Below are positions 1 through 22,600 of a DNA stretch of 32,500 nt, one piece after another. The stretch's first letter is position 1. Every line of letters starts with the position of its first letter. A program made the translations under genes and the position numbers. The DNA is from Neocallimastix lanati (nom. inval.) (lineage: Eukaryota; Neocallimastigomycota; Neocallimastigomycetes; Neocallimastigales; Neocallimastigaceae). The DNA lies in the NCBI GenBank assembly GCA_016946835.1, contig JACVTC010000041.1, forward strand, positions 827,501-860,000. The letters are read 5' to 3'. The notes below the pieces were generated by a model. That model saw nothing but the letters and a program-made list of their open reading frames with translations, made no database searches and had not been told where the DNA came from.

Positions 1-4757
<4,757 letters not shown>

Positions 4758-5772
4758 ATTATGCTACGATTGTATTTTTTTTTTAATCATTCTAAGTTAA
4801 AAAAAAAACTATATATTATTTTATATTTAGTTTAACTTTATTTATTATATATTGCTTTTTCTTTTTTCTTTTTTCTTTTTTTTTTATTTAATGCTTCTTC
4901 ATCAAAATAAATTTATTATTAAAAAAAATATCAATTTTCATATCTTAATGATTTTTGATTCAGAATTTATTATATTTTTTTACATTTAGAATTAAAAAAA
5001 TAAACTTTTTAAAAAATATATTATATTACTACTATTATTTCATATTTGTAAAGAATAAAGTTTAATATGGTAATAATTAAATTATGGTTATTGATATATT
5101 GTATTATGTTTTTAATAAATAAATCAATAAATAAAAAAAACTAAATCATATAATAATTAAAAATAACTTTTATAAATAAATAAAATTTAAATTATAAAAA
5201 TAAAACTTAAAAAGAATAAGAGTCTCAATGATTAAGTTGCTTAATAGAATAGTAAATATCATTTAAAATAATATTATATTTAAACAAAAGACCTGTTAAT
5301 AATAATTAATTATAGAATATTATTAAAAGATATGAATTATATATATGAAAGATTTTTTAAAAGCAATAACAAAAATCAGAAATATTAAAGAAAAAAAAAG
5401 AGGAAGTATTATTTAAATAATTTTTGATTTTTGATTCAGAAATTTAATTGTTAAAAGAATAAACATTTTAATATTTAAATATAATTTTTGTTTTAGATTG
5501 ATTTTTATAAAGGAAAAATTTATTAGTGAAGTTTCATATATTAATTATTAAAAATTTATTTTTTTTTTTTTTTTTTGAATTATTTTTTTTTCTTTATTAG
5601 TAAATTGAAAAATACATTTTAATTATATATTTTATTTAATTATATTATAATAATATTTTCTTATTGCCATTAGTTATGTGAGTAATTTAATTTTCTTTTT
5701 ATTTTTTTTTTGATATTAATTTTTTTATATATTTATTCAAAAATTTGTAAAAAGCCCTAAATATTTTAATTT
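4758..5772. other. Intergenic spacer between CCP5-like and WDR49-like genes
   Basis: About 1.0 kb between two minus-strand genes. It should hold the 3' end of the WDR49-like transcript and the promoter of the carboxypeptidase. It is A/T homopolymer-rich, with T-runs near 5559-5576 and 5702-5711 (A-runs in the sense of the WDR49-like transcript). No coding segment, tRNA or clear promoter element was recognised. Confidence 0.7.
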
Positions 5773-12035
<6,263 letters not shown>

Positions 12036-12107
12036 AATTACTTTTCAGTAGTTTATAATAATAATAAAAAAAAAAAAAGCAAAATTTTTGTTCAATAATT
12101 TTTTTAA

Positions 12108-12139
<32 letters not shown>

Positions 12140-12681
12140 ATTTATATTATTATTATTTTATATTTCAATTCTTTTATAATAATAGTAAGTAAAATGAAAT
12201 TTCAAATATTTTACAATATAATATAATGATGATAAAAATTATGATTATAATTATAAAATTATACTTTCAAATATAAATTTTTTTTTATTATCAAAATAAT
12301 AGTAAAAAAATTTTCGAAAAATTTTAATTAATGCTTCATTAAAATTTCAAATAAAAAAAAAAAATCGAAGTAATGTGAAATATTAATATTTTTATGATTT
12401 TTACATAAATTATAATATTGAATAATATATCTATATGTTTACTATAAAAATTTAAATTTTAATACATTGATTTAAATTTTTTTTAACCTTATTAAATATA
12501 AAAATTAAAATTTAAGTAATATTATAAAATTAATTTTTTTTTATTATAATATAGGAAAATTTTTTTATTTTATTTTTTATTATTATTTTAAAATTTTTAC
12601 AAATATTTAATATAATTTCATTTAATAAATAAATATTAATACTTTTAATACTTTATATATTATCAAATCATTTAAGTTTTC

Positions 12682-12740
<59 letters not shown>

Positions 12741-12822
12741 ACAATTATGATAATAAAAATAATAATTAAATGCTTATATTATTTTAAATAAATTAATTCT
12801 AAATTTCTATTTATTAAACTGA
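12036..12822. other. Spacer between WDR49-like and A49 genes, with T53 tract
   Basis: 787 bp holding the A49 3' flank and the WDR49-like promoter. The main feature is a pure T run at 12684-12736 (A53 in the sense of A49 transcription), 87 bp past the A49 stop. A second T run of about 30 lies near 12105-12133. Nothing coding was seen. Confidence 0.75.
12684..12736. repeat. 53-nt poly(T) tract
   Basis: Uninterrupted T on the plus strand, located 87 bp downstream of the A49 stop codon in transcription order, where it would read as a genomically templated poly(A). Confidence 0.95.
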
Positions 12823-14740
12823 TTACATTCTTCTTTTGATTCTTGGAAGCTTTAATGGTGCCTTCAAAATAGCATATTTATGAATTGCATTATCAGTTAA
12901 ACCTAATTCTGCTTTTTGTGCCTTAGTTAATGTTTCCATTGAACAACCAACAGAAGAACATATTGTAGTTAATTTTACAACAGAAATCTTAATATCTTTA
13001 CTTAATAAAGTAACATTAATCCTGTAATTATTAACCATTAATAATAAAATAATTGCATATGATAATATTCTATCCTGTTCCTTATCTGGAATCTTATAAC
13101 TTTAATGATAATATATGCATTTTATTAATAACATTTTTAAATTTATTTGTTATTTATTATATTAAGATTTTATAAAAAAAAAAAAAAAATCATCAGTCAA
13201 TATCAAATATTTAAAGTTGTATATATATAATACTGATTAAATTACTATATCTTAATAATAAAAGTACTTACGTAGTTTTTCCATTGCTCGTTGTTCCTTG
13301 ATTGTCACAATATCTATTTAAAAGACCATCAACAATAGCAATTGAAGAACCAACGAAAGTTTTTTTCATAAATGAACTTTTATTTAATTGATGTTCACGA
13401 CAAGTTCTTAAACGAAGTAAATAAGCTACATATATTAATTTACGTAATTGTATAATATCTTTTTTTTCTTGCTTTAAGCAAGAATCAATTAAAGTGTATA
13501 GTAAAGAATCTGTTTTAACTCTAATTTTTAACAAATATATACAGTATTATAATAAAATAATTATAAATATAGTATGATTTAAATAATTTAGTAAATTATA
13601 ATAATTTTGAAAATTATATTAATAAGAAATTTCATCTTACCGTAATGGTGATAAATAATTTTCAATATCTTTTTGTGATTTAAATTTAATTAATTCATCG
13701 ACATTAATAGTTTTTAATTCAAATGAGGGAACAATATCTTCTATATTATAAATTTCTTCAATATTTAATGTCTCAGCATTAAATGGAGGTATAAGACGAT
13801 CTTCTTCTTGTGCCTTTTCAAGTTCATCTAATAACATTTATAATTGTGGTTTTTAATATGAAATTTTATTATTTTTTATTTTATGAATATATTTAAAATA
13901 TTACCTTTTGAAGGAATAATAGAAGATTTTTCTTCAATAGTACTATGAATATGTGATACAACATCTGATAATGACTCAACATTAACTCTGTTTCTTTCAA
14001 TGTTTCTAATTTTTTGTTTAATTTTCTTAGTACCAAATGTTTGACCAAGTTCGTTTCTCGCAGCCAAACTCTGTTTAATTATATATATATTCATTATTAA
14101 ATGATTCAAGATATTAACATAATTAAAAAGTAAAATTAATAATAACCTTTTCTAATTTGAATTTTGGTAATTTTAATGTTTCAACTGATTTAACTCTTCT
14201 TGTAACATTGTAAAATGGTGCACTACGTAAAATTACCGTATTATCATCTTTATTAAAAACACCAACTACATATCTTTTTATTATAAAAAATTTAATGTTT
14301 ATTTCAATATAAAAATTATGTTAAGTATATCTATAAATTTTCATGTGTGATATTTATTTAAAATAATAATTACTTGCAAATTTCATTATTGGAATTAAGA
14401 TTTTCTCCTTCAAATCTTATAGTTGAATTTTCACCAACTAACAACTTTCTATGTTTATTAGCTTTTTCGGAAGTTGAATAAACACAAAATTCAGTATCTT
14501 CTGTTGGTTTAACACCATGAAATGATGCTTTAATGAATTAATGATTAATTATTCGATAAAGATTAGAAATCATTTTTAAAAAAATGAAATTTAAGAATTA
14601 AAACAAATTTATAAACTTAACGGTATTGAAAACTATTTAACATTAAAAAACTATAAAGCATAAAAATAATTATTACCAACATAAGGAGCATTTAATTGAT
14701 TTTTATCCAAAACTAAAGAAATCTTTCTTTTATTTGACAT
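12823..14740 (-). CDS. RPA49: DNA-directed RNA polymerase I subunit A49
   Basis: Subunit of RNA polymerase I that forms a TFIIF-like heterodimer with A34.5 and helps rRNA initiation and elongation in the nucleolus. Exons (minus): 14740-14677, 14527-14374, 14273-14147, 14070-13905, 13827-13641, 13520-13272 and 13099-12823, giving 407 residues; yeast A49 is of similar size. The N-terminal dimerisation domain shows the FHG...EFCVY and LLVGENSTIRFEG segments and KYVVGVF. The linker carries the hallmark ELGQTFGTKK. The C-terminal tandem winged-helix region includes RKLIYVAYLLRLRT and ends with KLPRIKRRM. The start at 14740 is the first Met of an exon whose donor (GTTG/GTAATAATT) joins in frame. 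Other than exon joining nothing is unusual. It is a housekeeping gene between flagellar-type genes. Confidence 0.93.
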
Positions 14741-16824
14741 TTTTATGAAATAATACTATTAGCTTTTAAAAAAATCAAAAATGTGTTTTTTTTTTAAAAA
14801 AAATATAATAAAGAAAAATTATAAATTTAAAATCCAATCACATTGAAGTAAATCAACTATTTTTTTCAATATATAAATTAAAATATTTATAAAAATAATA
14901 ATAATAATAATTTTAAAAACTATTTTAATTTTTAAATTTATATAATAATATAATAACATAATATCCAATAATTTCAGCTTATAATACATTAATGTAATGT
15001 ATACATATATAAATATTAATCTTTAGTGATTTATTTTATTATAATCTTTTTAAAATATAAAAATAATTTGTTAATGTTGAAGATTATTATAAATATTATA
15101 TTTTTTATATTTTTGAATTAATCCACAAACTTTAATTTTATTTTATACACTTTATGACTTTAAAATTACAAAAGGTCTTGGAAAAAGTAAAATATTATAC
15201 AATTGCAGGTGTATATATACTTTGGTAGTACAACTTTTTAAAATAATATAATTATAGTTAAGGTTATTATTTTAGTTAATTTACTTAATATTAGTATCGC
15301 TTCATTTTCTTAATTATAATAATAAAGAATATTTGAAATAAATGACAATTAATGGTATATAATCATTAATATATTTTCGTATGAAAATATAATTATTGAT
15401 ATAAAATATTTCACTTGATATAAATATGTTTAGGAAAATGGCTTATATTAATTATTAATATTATTTTAATTATTAACATATTTATTATAATGATTAATTA
15501 TTTTATTTATTATAAAATTAATATTATATAAAATTTTTTTTATTATTTATTTATTTATTTATTTATTTAATTATTATTATTATTTATTTATTATTAAATG
15601 ATTTTAAATTAATTACTTTATTCATTTAATATTTTTATGTTACACCATTTTAATATAATAAAAATTTTCTACATTAATTTTTTTTTTTCAAATTTGTATT
15701 ATGGAATAAAAAAAATTTTTAATATTTTAATTAAAAAAATTTTAATAAAAAATGAAATATACGTTTTATATAATTCATTTACTTATTTAATTAGTTATTT
15801 ATTATTAAAATTGGAAAATTTTTATGTCAGCCCTTAAAAAAGAAAATAAAAATATATAATTTCTTTTTTTAATTTTATTGAAATGAGTTACTGCAAAGAG
15901 TGCAAAGAGTTTATTTTATTAGATTTCGATGTTAAGTATAAAATTTTCTTTAACTATTATTATTTTATGTATATTTTAATAATTTTCTGAATTTTAATTA
16001 CTAAAAAAATTTAAAAATGATAATTTCTCTTCAGACACTAACTCATTTAAATATATATATATTATGGAATTAATGATATATATTATTTTAAGGAGTTATA
16101 ACAATTATTAATTTATACAGTAAATAACTTTTTTTTATTCTAATTTATTATAGAATTTATTTAACTTTAATTAAAAAAATTTCTGAAAATATTAATAACT
16201 TTATATAAATTAATTTTTTTTTTTTTTATTTTTTATTTTTTTTTAATTTATCTAACTTAATTAAAAAAGTTATAATAAAAATGAAAATGTAATATTTTTT
16301 GTATTGTTTTTTAAATCATTTTATATAAAATATTAATAATAAAAACTAATAAATTATATAATTACAAATTAAAGACCTATATTTTTTTTTATTATTTTAT
16401 ATTCATTATTTAATTATTTATTAAATTTAATTATTAACACTTTAATAATTATTAATTAAAATATCATAATTCCATTTTATATATAATGGAATTAATTTAT
16501 GCTTAATTAGAAATTAAACTTTAGACTGTAAAATAAAAAAATTTTTTATTAAATTTATTATTTATTTAGTTAATTGAATTACATATATTTTTCTTTCTTT
16601 TTTTTTTTTTTTTTTATATATTTTAATATTTTTTTTTTTCAATTAATATCTTTTCATTTTTTTTTTAAAAAAAAAAAAATTGAAAAAAAGATAAAAGCTA
16701 TTACACAAATTTTAATAACTATAATATGTTTTTAAAAAAAATAATATTTTAATATATATTTTCAATAATACTACTTTTAAAAATATAATATTAATTTTCT
16801 TTCCTTTATATATATGTTATAAGA
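14741..16824. other. Divergent intergenic region between A49 and BTB genes
   Basis: 2.1 kb between the divergent starts of A49 (minus) and the BTB gene (plus), so both promoters must lie here. Mostly A/T homopolymers and TTAT/ATTT repeats (for example 15541-15567). A slightly less A+T-rich patch occurs at 15160-15240, and a short coding-like patch at 15883-15930 is listed separately. No TATA box or tRNA could be singled out against this composition. Confidence 0.65.
15883..15930 (+). other. Possible orphan coding patch (MSYCKECKEF...)
   Basis: An ATG at 15883 opens a frame reading MSYCKECKEFILLDFD, with a CxxC pair. It ends before a GT at 15931 (GTTAAG) that could be a weak donor. Its base composition is clearly less A+T-rich than the surroundings. 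Two downstream acceptor choices near 16035 run quickly into stops, so no complete gene can be built. It may be a first exon of an undetected small gene, a gene relic, or chance. Confidence 0.2.
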
Positions 16825-19108
16825 ATGAATTTTACCTCATTCTATCTATCAAAACAATATGCGGATGTTACTCTATCTTTTACACCATTACCTAGTTCAA
16901 CATCTACTCCAAAGGTAATTAAATGTCACAAAATTTTATTAGCTGGATATTCTGGCTTTTTTGATGATTTATTTTCAGGTAAAATAACAATGAATAAAGG
17001 TGAATATGCTGATTATATTTTACCATTCCCCGATCCTGGAAGAGCATTTGAAGTAATTAAGATTTACATATTTATATTATTATTATAAATATTTCTGTCT
17101 ATTATATTTGTATTTATATATATCAATTCCTATATTAAATTTATAAATGTTTTTCTAGGAATTACTTCAATTTATATATTCTCAAAACATTAATATTACA
17201 TTACAAAATTTCCTTTCTTTTATTGAACTTGCTGAATTTTTAAGAATGCCTGAACTCTTAATTAAGTTAAGAAAATTTGTTAGTTCAACAATAATCCCCG
17301 AAATAATCACACCAAGTCAAATTAAAGGTATATTACATCAAGCATTTGAGTATGCACTTTCAAATGAATGGATAGAAAAGTTATTAAGTTCAGCATGTTT
17401 AATTTTAAAAGAGAGTTTATTAGATATTGATTTAAATATTGTTCAAATTAATCAAGAAAAAGGTTTAGAAAAAAAACATTTCACATTTAATTCTATTAGA
17501 GATAGTATATTAATTAAAATTCCATTTCCAAATTTTCATTTCCTTTTGACAAAGTTATTAAATGAAAAAAATATTCAAGTTTCAATCAATGGTCTTTATA
17601 AATTTATACAAAGATATGTAATATTACACACAGAAGGAATAAAGTATATGTCTTCATACATGTATCCCGATACAGAAATAAATTCAAAATTAGAAATTAA
17701 TCAAGAACAAATTGGAATTTTATTTAAGTATATTCGTTTTTCACAACTCTCCATTAAAGAATTAGAAGAAGCAATTTCAGATTCTATTGTACCAAAACAC
17801 ATTATTATTGAAGGTATGATGGATAGATTAAGATTACTGGATAATATTTCAAATAATAATTCAACAATAAGTATAAATGATAATTATTCTGATAATGAAA
17901 AATACAGAATGACAAAAAATAATTCAAAATCCACTTCAGACATTATTAATAGTTATCTAGGAAAAGATGATGATGATGAAAGTTATAGAAGTGTATCAAA
18001 GGATGAAATTTTTGATTCTGAATCAAATAGAAATTATGTAATGAATAATATCTCTTATTCTGATAATATTAATAATGGGAAAAATACAAGTTTTCTTATG
18101 AAAAATGGTAAGTAATATAAGCTAATGAAAAATAAAGGGAAAAAATTGAATTCTTAATGATAATAAATAATAATAAATTAAAATAGATCCTAAAGATAGT
18201 GCCATATCTATAAATGAAAATATTCCATCATCTTCGAAATATGTTGTATCAAATAATTCAGATATATATTTGAATTCTCCTGAATTTAATCCACCACTAC
18301 TCCCTCAAAATTCATCAACGAAGATTCTCAAAAATGGTACAAATTATAGTCAAAGAAGCAATGGAAGTATTATTTATTCAGGTAATTAAATATTATTCAT
18401 ATTATATTTTTTTATTTTTATTTAATTTTCAAATACTTAATTGATTATTTTATATTAATCTCAATCAAAGAAAATGAAAATAAAATGAATTTAAAAAATA
18501 AAAGAGATACATCAAATATGGATTCTTATCCGATTTATGTTAATATTAAAAAAATGAATGGGGAAAAAGATGACATAGATAATAGGATTGATAATGAAGA
18601 GATTAATGAGGAGTATAGTGAAGAAAATAGCTTTATGAATCCTCAATCCATTCCATTGCAGCCTATTAATGTTTCTAATAGCAATGACAATAATATGAAA
18701 ATTCCTCCATTTCCAAAGTCTATTATGAATCACAGTAATAATTCAAATTATTCTATAAATAGTGTAAATCAAACAGCTTCACCTCATGGTAGTTTTTCAT
18801 CAGTTATAAAACCTTATAATGAAAACAAAAAAACTGAATCACCACGTCCTCATGTAAGATTCAAGGATATAAGAAATACTTCAATCGATTCATCAACTAT
18901 TAGTCACGAGGAGTATGATAAAAAATACAATAATTATGATGACTTCAAAAAAAATATCAAGAATCCAGAAGAAAATAGTAATGGCTTTAAAGTACTTAAT
19001 GTCAGGCCAGGGTACGAATTTCCAGAATTGTTTAATTCACCGAAGCAAAGTTTTTCTCCGAATGTTGGTAAAAAAAGAAGAGAATCTTTCTTTAAAAAAA
19101 TGTTTTAA
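16825..19108 (+). CDS. BTB/POZ-domain protein with Asn/Ser-rich C-terminus
   Basis: Predicted 669-residue protein; exons 16825-17052, 17159-18107, 18187-18381 and 18471-19108, all junctions in frame with GT...AG. The N-terminal BTB fold (about residues 10-110) is seen in YADVTLSF, the core IKCHKILLAGYSGFFDDLFSG and LLQFIYSQ. A helical region resembling BACK-type extensions follows (about 115-300, including DSIVPKHIIIEGMMDRLRLLD). BTB domains dimerise and often bind Cullin-3 as substrate adaptors; no Kelch, zinc-finger or other partner domain is visible, so the role is unknown. The last 370 residues are Asn/Ser/Asp-rich and probably disordered, with a poly-Asp patch (GKDDDDES), a PRPHVRFKD motif and a basic end (GKKRRESFFKKMF). 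It is the only plus-strand gene and converges on the ASH-repeat gene. Confidence 0.8.
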
Positions 19109-19650
19109 AAACTATGAATGAATTATATAATATTTTTTTGCATTATTTTTTTTTTAATTTCATGCTTATTTTTTAAATAATAAAAATAATTCTAATTCTA
19201 ATTCTAATAATAATAATAATAATAAATAATAATAATAATAATAATAATAAAATTAAAAAATTAAAAAAAATTGATATTATATACTAATAATAATAATAAT
19301 AATATATCGAACATAATATCAATAGTAAAATTATAATATTAATGAAAATAACAATAATAATATATTTTTATTAATAGTTTATTGAAATAAACAAATGAAC
19401 AAATGAACAGCAATAATTTTTCTTTTTATTGTATTAGCTATTAGGAATGTTAATTATATATATATATATATATATATTTAAAATTGAAATCTTTATTTAT
19501 CTTTATTACATGGTATTTGATAGTACTAATAATATAAAAGAATTAAAAAATAAAACTTTTATATATATTATTTAATTATAATAAACTTTTACCTACATAT
19601 TTATATTTCAAATATATGATATTGTTTTTATTTTATCTATGTTTTATATT
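19109..19650. other. Convergent spacer between BTB and ASH-repeat genes
   Basis: 542 bp between two converging 3' ends. It holds imperfect AAT runs at 19206-19252 and 19286-19303, an AT dinucleotide run near 19452-19477 and T runs after the BTB stop. Probably 3' UTRs. No gene seen. Confidence 0.75.
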
Positions 19651-22600
19651 TTATTGTAAGGTAATAGGAATAACTTGATATACTCCATTAATGAATTCTA
19701 TTTTAATTTTTAAATCTGTATTTTTCATTGAATTATATTCTTCATATGATAGATTTTTATCAAGTTTCACTGTAATTATTTTATTTTCATAAGCCTTTAG
19801 TTGTATAATTGTGTCATTATCAATAATCACGGACTTTCTAATATCATTTTCAATTGAATTATTGCTTATCAAACCATCAATATAAAAATTATTTGTATAT
19901 CCCAAAATAATATTATTATTTGATGGTATCATCTTAAATATATATATCTAATAATGAAAAAATATAAAAACAAAAAATATTTTAATTAATGTAAAATTAA
20001 TTTGTATTTTAATTTAATATATTTCTTACATTTTCTGATGGATTTATAATATTAAATGTCTTTAATGAATTTATATTACTATACTTTAAGTTAATATGAT
20101 AATAATCAAGATTATGTTCAAACTTTATTCTTGGAATTGTTATTATACCAAACAAGTGTAGCTTCGTAATTGATTCATCTTTAATAATATCTCTTATGTC
20201 ATCATTAATACATTGATTTTCGGTATTCTCATTATTTTCTAATGACTTACAATAAGATAATCTTGAATATAATAAAGCATCATATATTCCTTCGAATGAG
20301 CTTTTCATGTTAATTTTAAATGAAACTTTTTCATTTGATTTAATAGTTGCTGTTTTTGGTTCTATATTAAACACGTCATAGGTATTATATTTATAACTTT
20401 TTGCAAATTTATTCATTTCCTCTATTAATTTCTTCTTTTCAATATCTTCTATAGATTCTACTATATTTTTTTTAATTTCATATGGACTATTTCCATAATC
20501 ATTCAAAGATAAAATACTAATTTCCTTTGATTCAAATGTTTTATTTTCTTCACTGCTATTATCATCAATACTTTTATTCATTTCATTAATAGTCGAATTT
20601 TGACTTTTATTTAATGATGTACCATAATTGTTATCAGTAATATTACTATTACTAATTCTTTCAGTATTATCATATACGCAATTAATATTATATATTGAGG
20701 TTTGATTTTCATCATATAAACTATTTACACTTAATACAGGAATATTTTCTAAACTTGAAGTTGAATTTTCATTATTAATTACACCTTCCTCAAGCGTTTG
20801 CTTTACTTCTAATACTTCTGGAGATACTTTAGTAATTTTACCTAATAATTCTAATGACATGTTAACTAGATCATTATTTTTACTAATAATTGATTTAAAT
20901 TCATTAAATTTATTGACTTTAGTTTTATTAATTAATAATTTCCATGAAAGAGTAACATCTTTTGGTGATTCATTTAATATACATATAGTTTTAGTAACTG
21001 AATTTTGAGCATCTGGAATATCAATACAATTATTTTCATTAAAATCAACATTTGATGATACCAAACGTGTAGAGAAAAACAGATTTTTGATGTCATTATA
21101 ATCCTTTGAAGTAGGCATATTAATATATGTAAGTGGAACACCCTTTACTTCCATTCTTATTGGAATAGTTTTCTCAATTCCATTGCTAACCTTAATTGTT
21201 AATTTATCTTCATATATTCCTGATATATTGCTATATGCTTTAATTTCAATATCAACCACATCATATGGTTTTAAAATACCTGATCTTGAACTAATTTCAA
21301 ACCCTGCTCCATATTTATCATAAATAAGTTTTTTAAGATTTTCAATGTTTTCTTTTTTAAATATTTTATTCTTAAGATAACACTGACCATTTTCGGAATA
21401 AAAGTAAAATTTTTTATCGTTTTTTTGTTTAAGAATTAAATTTTCGGAATTATTTTTGATTGTATCATCATTTAATGCGTCATAATTAATATTATATTTA
21501 TCAAGTGAAATTTCATATTTTGATTCAACTTGGAATGTATTAATAATTCGTATAATTTTTTTATATGATTTGAATAATTGACATTCATTTCCATAATTTA
21601 AACAACCACTATTATCAATTAATTTTTTATCAAAGTCTTCCTTACTATTATATATTTCAATATCAATATCTAATCCTTTAATATCCAAATTCAATTTTAC
21701 ACTTAAGTTTCCATAATTTTCAACCATTCCATCAATTACAGCGTTAATTTCAATATCATCAAAATTTCCTATAGTTTTTCCTTTTACATAAAATTTAACA
21801 TCAATCTCTTCATTTCCATTAATAATTCCTTCCTCATTATCAAATCTAATTGATATGTCTTTATTACTAATTGAAAATATTTTATAATGAGTTGGTAATA
21901 AAGTAATATTTTTTAATGTAACATACATTTCTTTTTCTATGTTTAAATAGCATACACAATTTTCCTTTTTATTATTATTTTGAAATATAACTTTTGGTGT
22001 TAACACATTTGCAACTAATCTAATACTGTGTGAGAAATATTTTTGTGGAGAGATAACAAATTCTTCATTTTGAATTAAATCTTCTTTGTGTTCGCATTTT
22101 TCATTGACTAATTCACATATTATTTCTCCTTTGAACTGTTGATACCATAAAGGAATAAATATAATGTCAATTTTTACACTTTCTTTAGATTCTAAATAGC
22201 CTCTTTTTGGTTCAAAAAGTGCTAAATAGTCACATTTTTCCTTATTTTTTGTATATAAATTTATATTCCAATTAATTTTTTTTTCAGAATTATTAGTAAA
22301 TAACAAATATTCCTTAGCGCATGATCCTAACTGAATTATTCCAAAATCTATAATTTTTTTATCAAAAACAAAATCTCTTGATTTAAAATGAAATTCACCA
22401 TTAATATTTATATTAACTGCATTAAATTTATTATTATTAAAGTAAACTTCAATATTTCCATTAAAATTTCCTGAAAAATAACCTTTTACTGAAAATAAAA
22501 TTTTTGTACTAGAACCAGGTTCGATAACTCCATTTGATTTACTTATTTTCATTTTAGCAATTTCTGGTGTATTATTTGTAAGTATTGAAGAATATGATAT

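Noticed and set aside
15637-15837. 66-residue plus-strand ORF
   Set aside because: Composed of F/I/L/Y/K/N codons expected from random A/T sequence; no start context, splice partners or motif.
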